DNA of 64,000 nucleotides from the NCBI RefSeq assembly GCF_019402645.1, contig NZ_VKKS01000001.1, positions 1,030,901-1,094,900 of the forward strand, given 5' to 3'. Shown here in pieces: positions 36,372 through 47,641 of the stretch; the stretch's first letter is position 1, and each line of letters opens with the position of its first letter. The stretch is from Morganella morganii. GTDB lineage: Bacteria; Pseudomonadota; Gammaproteobacteria; Enterobacterales; Enterobacteriaceae. The position numbers and the translations under genes were made by a program. The notes below the pieces were generated by a model. That model was not told the origin of the DNA and ran no database searches. It was given only the letters and a program-made list of their open reading frames with translations.

Positions 36372-37091
36372 TCAGATAATGGTAGCGGCAATAATCTCTG
36401 CGGGCCCGCCTTCCCAGCGGTAACCTAATCCGTACACCGAATGAATAAAATCGCGGTCACTTTCTAACTGTCCGAGCTTGCGGCGCAGGTTTTTGATATG
36501 GCTGTCGATAGTGCGGTCAGTCACCACACGGTAATCATCGTACAGATTATCCAGCAGCTGGTTGCGTGACAGCACGGTGCCCGGTTGTGACACCATGGTG
36601 CGCAGCAGGCGGAATTCGACCTGGGTGAGATCCAGACTTTGTGCACCGAAACGCACCTGATAATTCACTTCATCAATAATCAGCGTGTCAGATTTATCTT
36701 CCGGCGCATCTTTACTGCGCTGACAGCGGCGCAGAATAGTTTTGATACGTGCCACGACTTCACGCGGGCTGTAAGGTTTGCAGACATAATCATCCGCACC
36801 GATTTCCAGTCCCAGCAGACGGTCAATCTCTTCCGTTTTGGCTGTCACCATCATGACGGGGATATCACTGAACTGACGCATTTCACGGCAGAGTGTCAGG
36901 CCGTCTTTCTCCGGCAACATCAGATCCAGCAAAATCAGATCCGGCCGGTTTGCCTGCACCCAGGCCGTTACTTCTCCGCCGCGGGCCAGCCAGTGAGTAC
37001 GGTAATGAGCAGCGTGCAGATAATCCGTCAGTAACTGAGCCAGTTTCGGCTCATCTTCCACAATAAGAATCAGTTCAGTATTTTGTGCCAT
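36372..37091 (-). CDS. baeR: envelope-stress response regulator BaeR
   Basis: BaeR is an OmpR-type regulator that activates mdtABC, acrD and spy in E. coli. The 239-residue protein has a receiver domain with the acidic pair in VEDEP, the phospho-acceptor Asp in [11 protein letters not shown] (about residue 60) and Lys in [13 protein letters not shown]. The winged-helix output domain follows, with [20 protein letters not shown] and [11 protein letters not shown]. It lies 14 bases after baeS, at the end of the mdtABC-baeSR operon. Confidence 0.95.
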   Translation of the reverse strand: MAQNTELILIVEDEPKLAQLLTDYLHAAHYRTHWLARGGEVTAWVQANRPDLILLDLMLPEKDGLTLCREMRQFSDIPVMMVTAKTEEIDRLLGLEIGADDYVCKPYSPREVVARIKTILRRCQRSKDAPEDKSDTLIIDEVNYQVRFGAQSLDLTQVEFRLLRTMVSQPGTVLSRNQLLDNLYDDYRVVTDRTIDSHIKNLRRKLGQLESDRDFIHSVYGLGYRWEGGPAEIIAATII

Positions 37092-37105
37092 GCAGTAAAC
37101 TCCTG

Positions 37106-38467
37106 TCAGTCCGGGCGGGGCAGTATCAGCGTGATAGTTACGCCGCCGAGCGGGGACACGGACGCGCTTATCTGCCCGTGATGCGCTTCTGCTATTTTAT
37201 CACAAATCGCAAGACCGAGTCCGGATCCGCCGCTGGCGCGGTTACGGGAGGATTCGCTGCGGTAGAAGCGATCAAAAATCTGTGAAAACTGTTCCTCTGT
37301 CAGCCCCGGCGCACTGTCTGACCAGTCGATCCGGATTTGTGTTTCATCCTGCTGCCCGCGTACCACAATTTGCCCGCCGCTGTCGGTGTAGCGCAGACTG
37401 TTTTCCAGCAGATTATGGAACAGCTGTCCGAGCCGCGCATCGTCCCCGAAAATCATCAGTGTTTCCGGCAGTTCGGCTGTCACTGAGAGGTTTTTTTCCT
37501 GCAACCGGTGGCGGAACACGCCGATTGAACGGCTGATCACATCGGTCAGGTTGCATAACTCTTTGCGGTAAGAGAGTGAGCCGCGATCGGATAATGAAAG
37601 CTGATGCAGATCACTGACCAGTTTTGTCAGCGTCTGTACTTCCGCCAGCAGAGATGCCAGGGTTTCCGGTGTCGGCCGGCGGATCCCGTCCTGAAGCGCT
37701 TCCAGCTCGCCCTGTAACACTGCCAGAGGTGTGCGCAGCTCGTGTGAGACATCCGCCATATAGTCGCGGCGCATTAGTTCATTTTTCTCCAGCGCGGAGG
37801 CGAGCTGATTAAAATCATCAGCCAGCTGCGCAATTTCATCTTTGCCGTGAACCGGCACACGGCTGCTGAAATTACCCGCCGCCAGCTGATGTGTTCCTTC
37901 CGCCAGGCGTTTGACGGGACGCAGGAAGCCGCGGGTCAGCAGCCAGGTGACCACCAGGGTAACCAGCAGCACCAGCGCTGAAACTATCCAGCTGGTGCGC
38001 GCCTGCTGATGTGAAAAGCTTTGATCGGCAGCACGGTTGATATTGTCATCCGCCGGCATCACCACCCAGCCGACAACGTTACCGTTGTATTTTACCGGTT
38101 TGCGGTAGAGTTCACCGGGCGGTACCGGGCCATGTCCGAACAGACGACGGTCATCCTCATCCAGCAGCCAGAAACGCATTTTCCAGCCGCGCTCCATATG
38201 TTGCATATGCCGGTCCGTATCCAGTGCCCGCAGTGCCTGCATAAATCCGCGCTGATTATTGCGCAGAAAATACCAACTGCCGTAATCGGCATACTGCTCA
38301 GCGACAACATCGGCGATCATCTCCGTCCGGTCTTCGGCGGAGCGCTGAAGATAGCCGAGAAAGCCCTGCTCGAAACTGAAGCGGATAGCCAGATGCATGG
38401 TCAGTACCACCAGCATACAAGTGGCAAAAATGGCGAGAAACAGTTTATGGCCAATACCGGTTTTCAT
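37106..38467 (-). CDS. baeS: sensor histidine kinase BaeS
   Basis: BaeS is the inner-membrane sensor of envelope stress and toxic compounds. The 453-residue protein has a first membrane helix (residues 9-27), a periplasmic domain of about 130 residues, a second helix near 165-185, and a HAMP linker. Next come the phospho-acceptor helix [19 protein letters not shown] (His about 250) and an ATPase domain with [13 protein letters not shown] and [17 protein letters not shown]. Its start overlaps the mdtC stop by 4 bases (ATGA), with no mdtD between. Confidence 0.95.
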   Translation of the reverse strand: MKTGIGHKLFLAIFATCMLVVLTMHLAIRFSFEQGFLGYLQRSAEDRTEMIADVVAEQYADYGSWYFLRNNQRGFMQALRALDTDRHMQHMERGWKMRFWLLDEDDRRLFGHGPVPPGELYRKPVKYNGNVVGWVVMPADDNINRAADQSFSHQQARTSWIVSALVLLVTLVVTWLLTRGFLRPVKRLAEGTHQLAAGNFSSRVPVHGKDEIAQLADDFNQLASALEKNELMRRDYMADVSHELRTPLAVLQGELEALQDGIRRPTPETLASLLAEVQTLTKLVSDLHQLSLSDRGSLSYRKELCNLTDVISRSIGVFRHRLQEKNLSVTAELPETLMIFGDDARLGQLFHNLLENSLRYTDSGGQIVVRGQQDETQIRIDWSDSAPGLTEEQFSQIFDRFYRSESSRNRASGGSGLGLAICDKIAEAHHGQISASVSPLGGVTITLILPRPD

Positions 38468-41400
38468 GTATTTCCCTCCGTACTGAGAACGGATTTCCCG
38501 GCGGATTCCCCGGTTTTTTTGCGGCGCAGCCGGTCAAAAAACAGGTAAATCACCGGCGTGGTATACAGTGTCAGTATCTGACTGACCAGCAACCCGCCGA
38601 CCACCGTAATGCCTAGCGGCTGGCGCAGTTCCGCGCCGTCACCGCTGCCGAATGCCAGCGGCAGTGCGCCGAACAGCGCGGCCAGTGTGGTCATCAGGAT
38701 CGGGCGGAAACGCAGAAGACAGGCCTGAAAAATCGCATCCCGCGCACTTTGCCCGCCGCGCTGGGCGGCAATGGCGAAGTCCACCATAATAATGGCGTTT
38801 TTCTTCACAATTCCGATCAGCAGCATAATGCCTATCAGGGCGATCAGGCTGAACGGCGTATCAAAGAACCGCAGTGCCAGCAGTGCGCCGACGCCCGCAG
38901 AGGGCAGGGTGGATAAGATGGTCAGCGGATGAATAAAGCTCTCATACAGCATGCCGAGCACCAGGTACACAGTGATAATGGCAGCGATAATCAGCAGCAC
39001 CTGAGACTGTAATGTCTCCTGAAACAACTGTGCTGTCCCGGCAAAAGTCCCGCGCACCCCGGACGGTACACCCAGCTCCACCATGGTACGTTCGACAGCG
39101 GTCACCGCATCCGACAGAGAATAACCCTCTGCTACGTTAAAGCCGACAGTCGTGGAGGCCGACAACCCCTGATGGTTAACACTCAGCGGCGCATTCGCCG
39201 GCCGCCACTGTGCGAAATACGCCAGCGGAACCGGTTGTCCCTCTTTATTGATGACAAACATTTTTTCCAGCGCACTGACATCCTGTGTATATTGCGGTGC
39301 GACTTCCATCACCACTTTGTACTGGTTCAGCGGCTCATAAATCGTGGAGATCTGCCGCTGGCCGAAGGCGTTATTGAGCAGATTGTTGGCATCATTCACA
39401 CTGATCCCGAGCTGTGCCATCACATCACGGTCATAGGTCAGCGCCATCTCCGCGCCTTTATCCTCTTTATCCGAGTTAACATCAGTCAGTTGCGGCAATT
39501 CACCGAGTGCTTTGCGGATTTTCGGTTCCCATTCGCGCAGCAGGGATAAATCATCCGCCAGCAGGGAATACTGATAACCGGAGTTGGACTGACGCCCGCC
39601 TGCCCGGATATCCTGTACCGGAATCAGAAACAGGTTGGCGCCCGGTTCATCAGCGAGGGTAACACGCAGCCGGTTGATCACATCCTGGGCACTGTCTGTC
39701 CGTTCATCCAGCGGATTGAGCGAGATAAACATAAATCCGCTGTTAACGCGGCCGCCGCCGGTAAAGCCGGTGACACCGGCGACATCTTTATCACTGTAAA
39801 TACGCTGCATAAAAGTGCGCATTTTCTGCTCCATCGACTGGAACGAAATGCTCTGGTCGGCACGGACAAAACCCAGCAGCCGCCCGGTATCCTGATCCGG
39901 GAAAAAGGTTTTTGGTACAGAGATATAGAGCCAGACCGCCAGGGCAATGGTACCGGTGAAAATCAGCAGTACCCAGCGGCTGTGTGCCAGTACCACGGTC
40001 AGGCTGCGCCCGTACCACTGCTGAATACGGAACAGGATCCTGCCGGCGCCGCGTTTTCGCTCCCGTGCCGGGGCTGCATGGTTTTTCAGCAGATGTGCGC
40101 AGAGCATCGGGGTGAGTGTCAGGGAGATCACCAGTGAGATAGCAATGGCGGTAGTCAGGGTGATCGCAAACTCACGGAACAACCGTCCGACAAGGCCATC
40201 CATCAGCAGCAGCGGAATAAATACCGCCACAAGGGAGATACTCATGGAAAGTACGGTGAAGCCCACTTCGCTGACCCCTTTGAGGGCCGCTTCTTTCGGT
40301 TTCAGGCCGTTTTCAATATGACGGGCGATATTTTCCAGCACCACAATCGCATCATCCACCACAAAGCCGGTGGCGACCGTCAGTGCCATCAGTGACAGGT
40401 TATTGAGGCTGAATCCGCACAGATACATGGCGCTGAAGGTACCTATCAGGGAGACCGGTACGGCCAGTGCCGGGATAATGGTGGCGCGTCCGGATCGCAG
40501 AAACAGGAAGACCACCAGGATCACCAGTCCCACAGCAATAGTCAGCGCGCGTTCCACTTCCGTCAGTGAGGCGCGGATGGTCGGCGTGCGATCCTGCGCG
40601 ACCTGTAAATCCGCACCGGCGGGAATAGCATCCTGCAATACCGGCAACTGCTCGCGGATGCGGGCTACGGTGGCGATAATATTGGCGCCGGCTTCACGGC
40701 GGATCACCAGCAGGATAGCGGGCTTGCCGTTGCTCATCCCGGCTGCGCGGACGTTTTGTACCGAGTCTTTTACGGTTGCGACATCTGCCAGGCGTACTGC
40801 CGCGCCGTCATTGTAATGCACAATCAGCGGGCGGTAATCATCCGCCGTTTTCAGCTCACTGTTACTGCCAATCTGCCAGCGGCGTTCATTATCAGAAACG
40901 GAACCCTGCGGCCGCAGCACGTTGGCATCGGCAATCGCTTTGCGCACACTGTCGAGAGAGACGCCCTGATTAAACAGTTGTGACGGATTCAGTTCCACAC
41001 GCACGGCAGGCAGCGAGCCGCCGCCGACCGAGACTTCACTCACACCCTCAATCTGTGACAGGCGCTGTGCCAGCCTGGTGGAGGCGATATCATAGAGTTT
41101 TCCGGTACCAAGGGTATCTGATGTCAGCGTCAGGATCATAACCGGTGCATCGGACGGGTTGGATTTATAGTAACGCGGCCGGGACGGCATCCCGGAAGGC
41201 AGCAGATTTTGCGCGGCATTCAGTGCGGCCTGCACATCCCGGGCCGCACCGTTGATATCCCGGTTCAGCTCAAATTCCAGGGTGATGCTGGTACTGCCGA
41301 GAGAGCTGGATGATGTCATTTCTGACACCCCGGCTATCTGCCCGAGCGAACGTTCCAGCGGCGTAGCGACGGTGGATGCCATGGTTTCCGGAGAGGCGCC

Positions 41401-41556
41401 CGGCAGTGATGCCGTGATATTAATCACCGGATAATCCACCTGCGGCAGTGGTGCCACCGGCAGGAACAGAAAGCTGATCGCCCCGCACAGAGTGATGGCG
41501 AGGCTTATCAGCGTCGTGGCCACCGGGCGGGCGATAAACAGGGCGAACAGCCTCAT
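38464..41556 (-). CDS. mdtC: RND efflux pump subunit MdtC
   Basis: MdtC is an RND-family proton antiporter that forms the MdtB2C heterotrimer with MdtB and exports bile salts, novobiocin and other compounds. The 1030-residue protein has the usual 12 helices with two large periplasmic loops. Conserved pieces include the start [17 protein letters not shown], the proton-relay helix with [19 protein letters not shown] (about residues 395-413), and the late helix [17 protein letters not shown]. It overlaps mdtB upstream and baeS downstream by 4 bases each. Confidence 0.96.
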   Translation of the reverse strand: MRLFALFIARPVATTLISLAITLCGAISFLFLPVAPLPQVDYPVINITASLPGASPETMASTVATPLERSLGQIAGVSEMTSSSSLGSTSITLEFELNRDINGAARDVQAALNAAQNLLPSGMPSRPRYYKSNPSDAPVMILTLTSDTLGTGKLYDIASTRLAQRLSQIEGVSEVSVGGGSLPAVRVELNPSQLFNQGVSLDSVRKAIADANVLRPQGSVSDNERRWQIGSNSELKTADDYRPLIVHYNDGAAVRLADVATVKDSVQNVRAAGMSNGKPAILLVIRREAGANIIATVARIREQLPVLQDAIPAGADLQVAQDRTPTIRASLTEVERALTIAVGLVILVVFLFLRSGRATIIPALAVPVSLIGTFSAMYLCGFSLNNLSLMALTVATGFVVDDAIVVLENIARHIENGLKPKEAALKGVSEVGFTVLSMSISLVAVFIPLLLMDGLVGRLFREFAITLTTAIAISLVISLTLTPMLCAHLLKNHAAPARERKRGAGRILFRIQQWYGRSLTVVLAHSRWVLLIFTGTIALAVWLYISVPKTFFPDQDTGRLLGFVRADQSISFQSMEQKMRTFMQRIYSDKDVAGVTGFTGGGRVNSGFMFISLNPLDERTDSAQDVINRLRVTLADEPGANLFLIPVQDIRAGGRQSNSGYQYSLLADDLSLLREWEPKIRKALGELPQLTDVNSDKEDKGAEMALTYDRDVMAQLGISVNDANNLLNNAFGQRQISTIYEPLNQYKVVMEVAPQYTQDVSALEKMFVINKEGQPVPLAYFAQWRPANAPLSVNHQGLSASTTVGFNVAEGYSLSDAVTAVERTMVELGVPSGVRGTFAGTAQLFQETLQSQVLLIIAAIITVYLVLGMLYESFIHPLTILSTLPSAGVGALLALRFFDTPFSLIALIGIMLLIGIVKKNAIIMVDFAIAAQRGGQSARDAIFQACLLRFRPILMTTLAALFGALPLAFGSGDGAELRQPLGITVVGGLLVSQILTLYTTPVIYLFFDRLRRKKTGESAGKSVLSTEGNT

Positions 41557-44500
41557 GATGAGGCTCCTGTATTGTCACTTTCCGGGGTAAAGCGGGCTTT
41601 ATCGCGCCAGTGTGACAGGCGGTCAAACAGCAGGTAAATCACCGGGGTGGTAAAGAGTGTCAGGATCTGGCTCATAATCAGTCCGCCGACCATACAGACC
41701 CCGAGCGGCTGGCGAAGTTCGGCACCGACCCCGGTACTGAGCATCAGCGGTACCGCGCCGAACAGTGCAGCCATGGTGGTCATCAGGATCGGGCGGAAAC
41801 GCAGGAGACAGGCCTGATAAATGGCATCATACGGCGACAGTCCCTGTTCCCGCTCCGCCGCAAGGGCGAAGTCAATCATCATAATGGCGTTTTTCTTCAC
41901 AATCCCGATCAGCAGAATAATACCGATAATCGCAATCACATCCAGCTCATTACCTGCCATTATCAGCGCCAGCAAGGCACCGACCCCGGCGGTGGGCAGG
42001 GTGGAGAGGATGGTAATCGGATGAATAAAACTTTCATACAGAATGCCGAGCACGATGTACATCGCCACCACAGCGGCGAGGATTAGCCACAGGGTGTTGG
42101 ACAGGGCATTTTCAAAGGCGAGAGTGGCTCCCTGGAATTGTGTGGTGATATCTTTCGGCAGGCCGATACGCTGTTCTGCCGATTTCACCGCATTGACTGC
42201 TGCTTCCAGTGAACCGCCCGCCGGGATATTAAAGGAAAAAGTGGCGGACGGGAACTGTGCCAGGTGGTTAATTGCCAGCGGTCCGAAACGCGGCGATACA
42301 GTGGCAAAGGCTGACAGCGGCACGGAATTGCCGTCTTTGTTGATCATGCGGATGCTGCTGAGGGCATCCGCGCCCGGTGTCAGTGCAGTGTTATTTTCCA
42401 GCACCACGCGGTATTGGCTGGCCTGGGTATAAATAGTGGAGATCAGGCGCTGACCAAACGCATTGTACAGCGCGTTATCAATATTGGTCATGGTCAGCCC
42501 CAGCCGTGAGGCAGTATCGCGGTCAATATCGATATAGGCCACCAGCCCTTTATTCTGCCAGTCATTGCCGGTATCAGTCAGGGCATCACTGTTCTGTAGT
42601 TCTGTCATCAGACGCGGCACCCACAGATCGAGTTCCTCGAGGGAATTGGCCTGTAAGGTAAACTGATACTGAGTCCGGGAAGTCTGGGTATCAATAGTCA
42701 GATCCTGAGACGGCTGGAGATACAGTTTTACGCCGGGCAGGGTATCTGCTTTTTTCTGTAACCGGGTGATGATGGCTTCCGCGCGATCATCCCGCTCAGA
42801 CAGCGGTTTCAGCGTGATTTGCAGGCGTCCGGTGTTCAGTGTGGCGTTGCTGCCGTCGATACCGGCAAAAGCCGCGATATTATCCACCGCCGGGTCATCT
42901 GCCAGCAGACGGCTGACCGCCTGTTGTTTCTCACTCATCGCCTGAAACGACACGGACTGCGGTGCTTCCAGAGTCCCCCGGATAAGCCCGTTGTCCTGAA
43001 CCGGGAAAAAGCCTTTCGGAATAAAAAGATAGAGCACAACGGTGATTGCCATAGTACTGAAAGCGACCCCGAGTGTCAGCCACTGATGGCGCAGTACCCA
43101 CGTCAGCCAGCGACCGTAGCCGGCAATCACCCGCTCAAAAAAGCGCTCAGTAGCCCGGTTAAAACGGTTATGGCGGTGAGCAGATTCCGGTTTCAGGAAA
43201 CGGGCGCACATCATCGGTGTCAGCGTCAGTGACACCACACCGGAAATCAGGATTGCCACGGCGAGGGTGATCGCAAATTCGCGGAACAGGCGGCCGACAA
43301 TATCCCCCATAAATAACAGGGGAATTAACACAGCAATCAGCGAGAAAGTCAGTGAGATAATGGTAAAACCAATCTCACCGGCGCCTTTAAGGGCGGCGGT
43401 CAGCGGTTTGTCACCTTTTTCCAGATAGCGGGCAATATTTTCCACCACTACAATCGCATCATCCACCACGAAACCGGTGGCGATAGTCAGCGCCATCAGT
43501 GTCAGGTTATTGACGGAAAAGCCGCAGAAATACATCACTGCGAAGGTGCCGACAAGCGAGAGCGGCACCGCCACACCCGGGATCAGGGTCGCGGCCATAT
43601 TGCGCAGAAACAGGTACATCACCATGATCACCAGCGCAACAGCTAAAAACAGTTCAAACTGCACATCTTTGACCGAGGCCCGGATAGCATCTGTCCGGTC
43701 AGTCAGAACCGTCACCGTGACTGACTCCGGCAGCGTTTCCACCAGCTCCGGGATCAGTGCGCGGATAGTATCGGTGGTGGCAATCACGTTAGCGCCGGGC
43801 TGGCGCTGCACATTGATGACAATTGCCTGTTTATCATTAACCCAGGCGCCCAGCTGTGTGTTTTCCGGCCCTTCCTGCACCGTTGCCACATCACGCAGGC
43901 GAACAGGTGCATTGTTTTTGTAGCTGACAATCAGGTTCTGATAATCTTCCGCCGATTTCATCTGGTCGTTGGCGGACAGTGTCACAGAGCGCGCAGGGCC
44001 GTCGAGGCTCCCTTTGGCGGAGTTGACGTTGGCACTGTTAATTGCGCTGCGGATAGTTTCGCTGTCCAGCCCGTAAGCGGCCACGGCATTGGCATTTAAC
44101 TGAACCCGTACGGCAGGGCGCTGACCGCCCTCCAGTGTCACCAGCCCGACCCCTTCAACCTGTGAGATTTTCTGGGCGATGCGGTTTTCCACCATATCCT
44201 GTAACCGGGTCATCGGCATGGCATCGGAGGTGACGGCAAGGGTCAGCACCGGCGGATCGGCCGGGTTAACTTTGCTGTAAATCGGCGGATAAGGCAGGTC
44301 ATCCGGCAACAGGTTGGTTGCTGCGTTGATGGACGCCTGTACTTCCTGCACCGCCACATCGAGCGGCAGGGAGAGCTGGAACATCAGGGTGATCACCGAG
44401 GCGCCACCCGAACTTTGCGACGACATCTGTTTCAGACCTGACATCTGCCCGAACTGACGTTCCAGCGGCGCGGTCACAGCTGAGGTCATCACATCCGGAC

Positions 44501-44693
44501 TGGCACCGGGATAAAGTGTTACCACGCGGATGGTCGGGTAATCCACCTCCGGCAGAGAAGAGACCGGCAGCATGCGGTAGCCGACAATCCCTGCCAGCAG
44601 AATTGCCAGCATAAACAGGCTGGTGGCAACCGGACGCAGAATAAACAGGCGGGACGGGCCGCCTGCACGGGTTTCTGGATTATTTCCGGACAT
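41553..44693 (-). CDS. mdtB: RND efflux pump subunit MdtB
   Basis: MdtB is the second RND subunit of the MdtABC pump; with MdtC it forms the trimer linked to TolC by MdtA. The 1046-residue protein carries [20 protein letters not shown], the FPVQDNG motif, the acidic relay helix with [19 protein letters not shown] and the [17 protein letters not shown] helix. Length fits E. coli MdtB (1040). The start shares one base with the mdtA stop and the end overlaps mdtC. Confidence 0.96.
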   Translation of the reverse strand: MSGNNPETRAGGPSRLFILRPVATSLFMLAILLAGIVGYRMLPVSSLPEVDYPTIRVVTLYPGASPDVMTSAVTAPLERQFGQMSGLKQMSSQSSGGASVITLMFQLSLPLDVAVQEVQASINAATNLLPDDLPYPPIYSKVNPADPPVLTLAVTSDAMPMTRLQDMVENRIAQKISQVEGVGLVTLEGGQRPAVRVQLNANAVAAYGLDSETIRSAINSANVNSAKGSLDGPARSVTLSANDQMKSAEDYQNLIVSYKNNAPVRLRDVATVQEGPENTQLGAWVNDKQAIVINVQRQPGANVIATTDTIRALIPELVETLPESVTVTVLTDRTDAIRASVKDVQFELFLAVALVIMVMYLFLRNMAATLIPGVAVPLSLVGTFAVMYFCGFSVNNLTLMALTIATGFVVDDAIVVVENIARYLEKGDKPLTAALKGAGEIGFTIISLTFSLIAVLIPLLFMGDIVGRLFREFAITLAVAILISGVVSLTLTPMMCARFLKPESAHRHNRFNRATERFFERVIAGYGRWLTWVLRHQWLTLGVAFSTMAITVVLYLFIPKGFFPVQDNGLIRGTLEAPQSVSFQAMSEKQQAVSRLLADDPAVDNIAAFAGIDGSNATLNTGRLQITLKPLSERDDRAEAIITRLQKKADTLPGVKLYLQPSQDLTIDTQTSRTQYQFTLQANSLEELDLWVPRLMTELQNSDALTDTGNDWQNKGLVAYIDIDRDTASRLGLTMTNIDNALYNAFGQRLISTIYTQASQYRVVLENNTALTPGADALSSIRMINKDGNSVPLSAFATVSPRFGPLAINHLAQFPSATFSFNIPAGGSLEAAVNAVKSAEQRIGLPKDITTQFQGATLAFENALSNTLWLILAAVVAMYIVLGILYESFIHPITILSTLPTAGVGALLALIMAGNELDVIAIIGIILLIGIVKKNAIMMIDFALAAEREQGLSPYDAIYQACLLRFRPILMTTMAALFGAVPLMLSTGVGAELRQPLGVCMVGGLIMSQILTLFTTPVIYLLFDRLSHWRDKARFTPESDNTGASS

Positions 44694-45928
44694 CAGACCT
44701 TATCTCCGGCAGCGGCTTTTTTCTGACCGGACACCACATCAACCTGTGCGCCGTCGGTCAGGCGGTCAATCCCGTCGGTCACCAGAGTATCGCCGGCGCT
44801 GACGCCGCTTTTGATCACCACGCGTTCCGGGGTCTGTAACTCCACATCCACAATTTGTTTACGGACTTTATTTCCGGCTTCCAGCAGCCAGACATAATTA
44901 CCTTCCGTTCCCATCTGCAATGCGGCATTCGGGATCACCACCGCATTCTCCAGCTGGCCGACCTGTAACAGCACATTGACAAACTGGTTCGGGAACAGCA
45001 GATCGTCATCATTGGTAAACCGCGCCTTGGCTTTTACTGTGCCAGTGGCGGCATCAATCCGGTTATCCAGTGTCAGCAGTTTGCCCTGCGCCAGCCGGAT
45101 GCTGTTATCTTTGTTCAGAGCGGTGACCGTGAGTTCCGGCAGGGTGCGCTGCGCCATGCGGATCAGCGGGATATCATTTTCCGGGACGGTAAACAGCACA
45201 TCCGCAGGGGCTGTCTGGTTGATCACCACCAGCGGCATGGCTGTTCCGGCGGTGATAAAGTTGCCGGTATCTACCTGACGCAGCCCCATTTTTCCGCTGA
45301 TAGGCGCGGTGATGCGGCTGTAGGTCAGTTGCAGTTTCGCGCTGTCGATAGCTGCCTGATCGACCTTAATACCGGCTTCCGCTGACTTGACCAGTGCCTG
45401 CTGGGTGTCCAGTTCCTGTTGCGAAATCACATGAGTGGCCGCGAGTTTCTGATAGCGGCTCAGGTCACGGCGGGCGTTGGCAAGCGTAGCCTGATCTTTG
45501 GCTGACTGTCCCTGTGCCTGCGCCAGCTGAATCTCAAACGGACGCGGGTCGATGGTGAACAGGAGGTCACCCGCATTCACTTTCTGCCCTTCCTCAAAAT
45601 GGATCTGCATCAGTTGCCCTTCCACGCGGCTGGTTACCGTCACGGAATTTGCCGCCTGTACGGTACCGAGTGCTGACAAGGTCCGCGGAATGGTCTCAGA
45701 AACAGCTTTTGCCACCTGTACCGGTGCCAGCGGCGGCCGGCCCGGACGGTTATTGTTTTTACCTGCGGAAGCCCCCGGTTTTCCGGCAGCAGGCGGGGAG
45801 GCCGGTGCCGCAGAATGAAAGTAATGATAGGTGCCGTAACCGGCTGCGCCCAGAAGGAGAACGGCAATCGTAATGCCTGTGCGTTTCTTTCTCTTTTGTA
45901 CATTGTTCATTATGGGATTACTCATCAT
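44693..45928 (-). CDS. mdtA: membrane fusion protein MdtA
   Basis: MdtA is the periplasmic adaptor of the MdtABC-TolC pump. The 411-residue protein has an N-terminal membrane anchor ([19 protein letters not shown], about residues 19-37), a Pro/Ala/Gly-rich linker, the lipoyl half motifs ([20 protein letters not shown]), a helical hairpin ([20 protein letters not shown]) and beta-barrel domains. The start at 45928 is followed by further in-frame ATGs at 45925 and 45910, and AAGGA lies almost against the first, so the exact start is open. It heads the mdtABC-baeSR operon. Confidence 0.95.
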   Translation of the reverse strand: MMSNPIMNNVQKRKKRTGITIAVLLLGAAGYGTYHYFHSAAPASPPAAGKPGASAGKNNNRPGRPPLAPVQVAKAVSETIPRTLSALGTVQAANSVTVTSRVEGQLMQIHFEEGQKVNAGDLLFTIDPRPFEIQLAQAQGQSAKDQATLANARRDLSRYQKLAATHVISQQELDTQQALVKSAEAGIKVDQAAIDSAKLQLTYSRITAPISGKMGLRQVDTGNFITAGTAMPLVVINQTAPADVLFTVPENDIPLIRMAQRTLPELTVTALNKDNSIRLAQGKLLTLDNRIDAATGTVKAKARFTNDDDLLFPNQFVNVLLQVGQLENAVVIPNAALQMGTEGNYVWLLEAGNKVRKQIVDVELQTPERVVIKSGVSAGDTLVTDGIDRLTDGAQVDVVSGQKKAAAGDKV

Positions 45929-46199
45929 TCCTTTTTACCCGGTGCTGCCGGGGTACGCGTAAGGGCACAAAACAACCTGAATTATGATGGGGATAGTGTA
46001 CCGGTAAATCTGATCGTAAAAATGGAAGAATTGTGAAAATAACGTTGATACAGGTAAATGTACATGGTTTCAGCGGTGTCCGCTTTTATGTCAGGCACTT
46101 TATCGTCCCTTAAGGAAATATTACCGGTGTGGTTTACTCAGTTTATGATGTGCAGTAACATTACGAATTATTAACAAGCTGATAATGCGCATTATAATG

Positions 46200-46556
46200 A
46201 TGAAAAACAGACTTATTATTGTCTCTGCTCTGCTGCTTTCCGGCTGTTCCTCTGTCTGGGTGGAAGTGCCGGGCGGCTCTGTATACACAAGGGCAGAAGC
46301 AACTGCTTTCTGTGAACCGGAATCACACAAGCTTTATCCGGTCAAAAATGAAGTTGCCCGGCGTAGTGTGATGCGGGATGTGGAAAAACGCTGCAAAAAG
46401 GATGATGACTGCGGTGACAGCAAAACTTACAAAGAGCAGACGCCGGTGACGGAAAGTTATGTGATGGATGTGAATGAAGACAGCAGAAACCGCTATTTCT
46501 ACAGTTGTATGAGAACAAAAGGCTGGGATCGGGAAGACCGCTGGATGTGGGAATAA
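46200..46556 (+). CDS. small predicted lipoprotein of unknown function
   Basis: Starting at the ATG at 46200, the 118-residue product begins MKNRLIIVSALLLSGC, a signal peptide with lipobox LSGC (acylated Cys16). The mature part has five more cysteines, one pair in CKKDDDC, and an aromatic, charged C-terminus (GWDREDRWMWE). Serine after the cysteine suggests outer-membrane sorting. Upstream in-frame ATGs at 46185 and 46197 are possible; none has a clear ribosome site. I do not recognise a family. Confidence 0.7.
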   Translation: MKNRLIIVSALLLSGCSSVWVEVPGGSVYTRAEATAFCEPESHKLYPVKNEVARRSVMRDVEKRCKKDDDCGDSKTYKEQTPVTESYVMDVNEDSRNRYFYSCMRTKGWDREDRWMWE

Positions 46557-46565
46557 ACAGGGATT

Positions 46566-46761
46566 TCAGGGCAGATATTGTACTGCCCTGACGAAAATTC
46601 CGCGCTCCGTATTGCGCAGTATTCGGCCTTTTTCATACATCGCCCGGCCATTTAAAAACTGAATTCTGCCGGCTTCCGGCTGTGGCGGCATCATTGCCCG
46701 GCGGGATTGCGGCCAATGCGGAAAGGGAAAACAGACAACCCGCGATAATATTTTTCTTCAT
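46566..46761 (-). pseudogene. small exported-protein gene with a frameshift
   Basis: ATG at 46761 has AAGGAG six bases upstream and starts a clean signal peptide ([18 protein letters not shown]), but this frame stops at 46633 after 42 codons. In the next frame the sequence stays open and coding-like: [20 protein letters not shown], then a further 15 residues to a stop at 46566. The region is 196 bases, one more than a multiple of three. The simplest reading is a one-base insertion between about 46670 and 46710. Sequencing error or two short genes are alternatives. Confidence 0.55.
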
Positions 46762-47162
46762 GACATCTCCTTGTCAGATACAGCAGTATTACTCAGAAGC
46801 CCGTTCGCCAGCGCAGGGCGGAGGAGTGCCGATTGCTGTTAACTCTTTCAAAAAAGAATAATGAAGCAGCCGGAAAATAAGTAAGTATTTTTGATGATGA
46901 CTTTCAGATAATTTGATAGAGACAGCGATATTTTTGTTAATATACTGATAAATAAAACCAGTGAAATATGATGAGGAAAGATAATACACAGATATTATAA
47001 GAAAATATAAAGAGTCAGGTTTTATTTTTGTCATCATATTATTAACAATTAAAATGAATGAATCCCCCGGCTTTTGCCGTGAATCACTGTTGTCGCTACA
47101 CGCTTTGTGTATCACTGCGTATACTCACAATGAGTAAGATTCTCATTCAACAGAGGTATATT
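46762..47162. other. AT-rich intergenic region upstream of the DoxX-type gene
   Basis: About 400 bases without a supported gene. The open frame on the minus strand (46789-47115) is low-complexity and lacks a ribosome site. Near its right end are a TATACT box (47120-47125) and the palindrome listed separately. Confidence 0.55.
47129..47147. promoter_or_regulatory. Fur-box-like palindrome upstream of the DoxX-type gene
   Basis: AATGAG-N7-CTCATT is a perfect 6-base inverted repeat whose core TGAGTAAGATTCTCA agrees with 10 of 14 arm positions of the 7-1-7 Fur pattern TGATAATnATTATCA. It sits 16 bases before the DoxX-type start and next to a -10-like TATACT. Iron control is an inference. Confidence 0.45.
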
Positions 47163-47585
47163 ATGACAGGTGTAATCAACAGGCTGTTATCACACGACGA
47201 TGCCGGAAAATTATTACTGCGGCTGGCGGTCGGCGGATTAATGTTGTTTCACGGTATCGGTAAATTGCTCACCGGTGCGGCGGGGATAAAAGGGCTGCTG
47301 GCCTCCTTCGGGTTACCGGAGTTTATCGCCTACGGTACTTATTTCGGGGAAATTGTCGCACCGGTCTTTATTATTCTCGGTATTCTGACCCGGCCGTCCG
47401 CGTTGCTGGTTTCCTTCACGATGGTGGTTGCCTGGCTGATGATCGGGGTGAATAAAACCTTTATGCTCGACCCGACAGGGGCATGGGCGATTGAAAGCCT
47501 GATGTATTTCTTTATCAGTGGTATTGCGCTGGCCTTCATTGGTCCGGGAAAATACTCGGTTATGAAAAACCCGGCCTGGCGCTGA
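47163..47585 (+). CDS. DoxX-family membrane protein
   Basis: The 140-residue protein has four membrane helices and the DoxX pattern: RLAVGGLMLFHGIGKL (residues 20-35), the glycine turn with LASFGLPEF, EIVAPVFIILGILTRPSALL and a last helix ending GPGKYSV. DoxX members are small quinol-oxidase-related or redox membrane proteins of mostly unknown role. The ATG at 47163 has AGAGG six bases upstream, so the longer frame from 47058 is rejected. It stands alone, convergent with the MFS gene. Confidence 0.88.
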   Translation: MTGVINRLLSHDDAGKLLLRLAVGGLMLFHGIGKLLTGAAGIKGLLASFGLPEFIAYGTYFGEIVAPVFIILGILTRPSALLVSFTMVVAWLMIGVNKTFMLDPTGAWAIESLMYFFISGIALAFIGPGKYSVMKNPAWR

Positions 47586-47593
47586 TTCAGACG

Positions 47594-47620
47594 ATAAAAA
47601 AAGGCGGATCATCATCCGCC
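47594..47620. terminator. terminator between DoxX-type and MFS genes
   Basis: GGCGGAT-CATC-ATCCGCC has a 7-base stem. The U tract is good on the minus strand (TTTTTTATCG) and poor on the plus strand, so it mainly ends the MFS gene. Confidence 0.85.
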
Positions 47621-47641
47621 CTTGCTGTTTTTGTTGTTCCG

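Noticed and set aside
45950-46030. BaeR box upstream of mdtA
   Set aside because: A stretch with TTCTTCCAT on the minus strand only partly resembles the E. coli BaeR motif and does not align without gaps.
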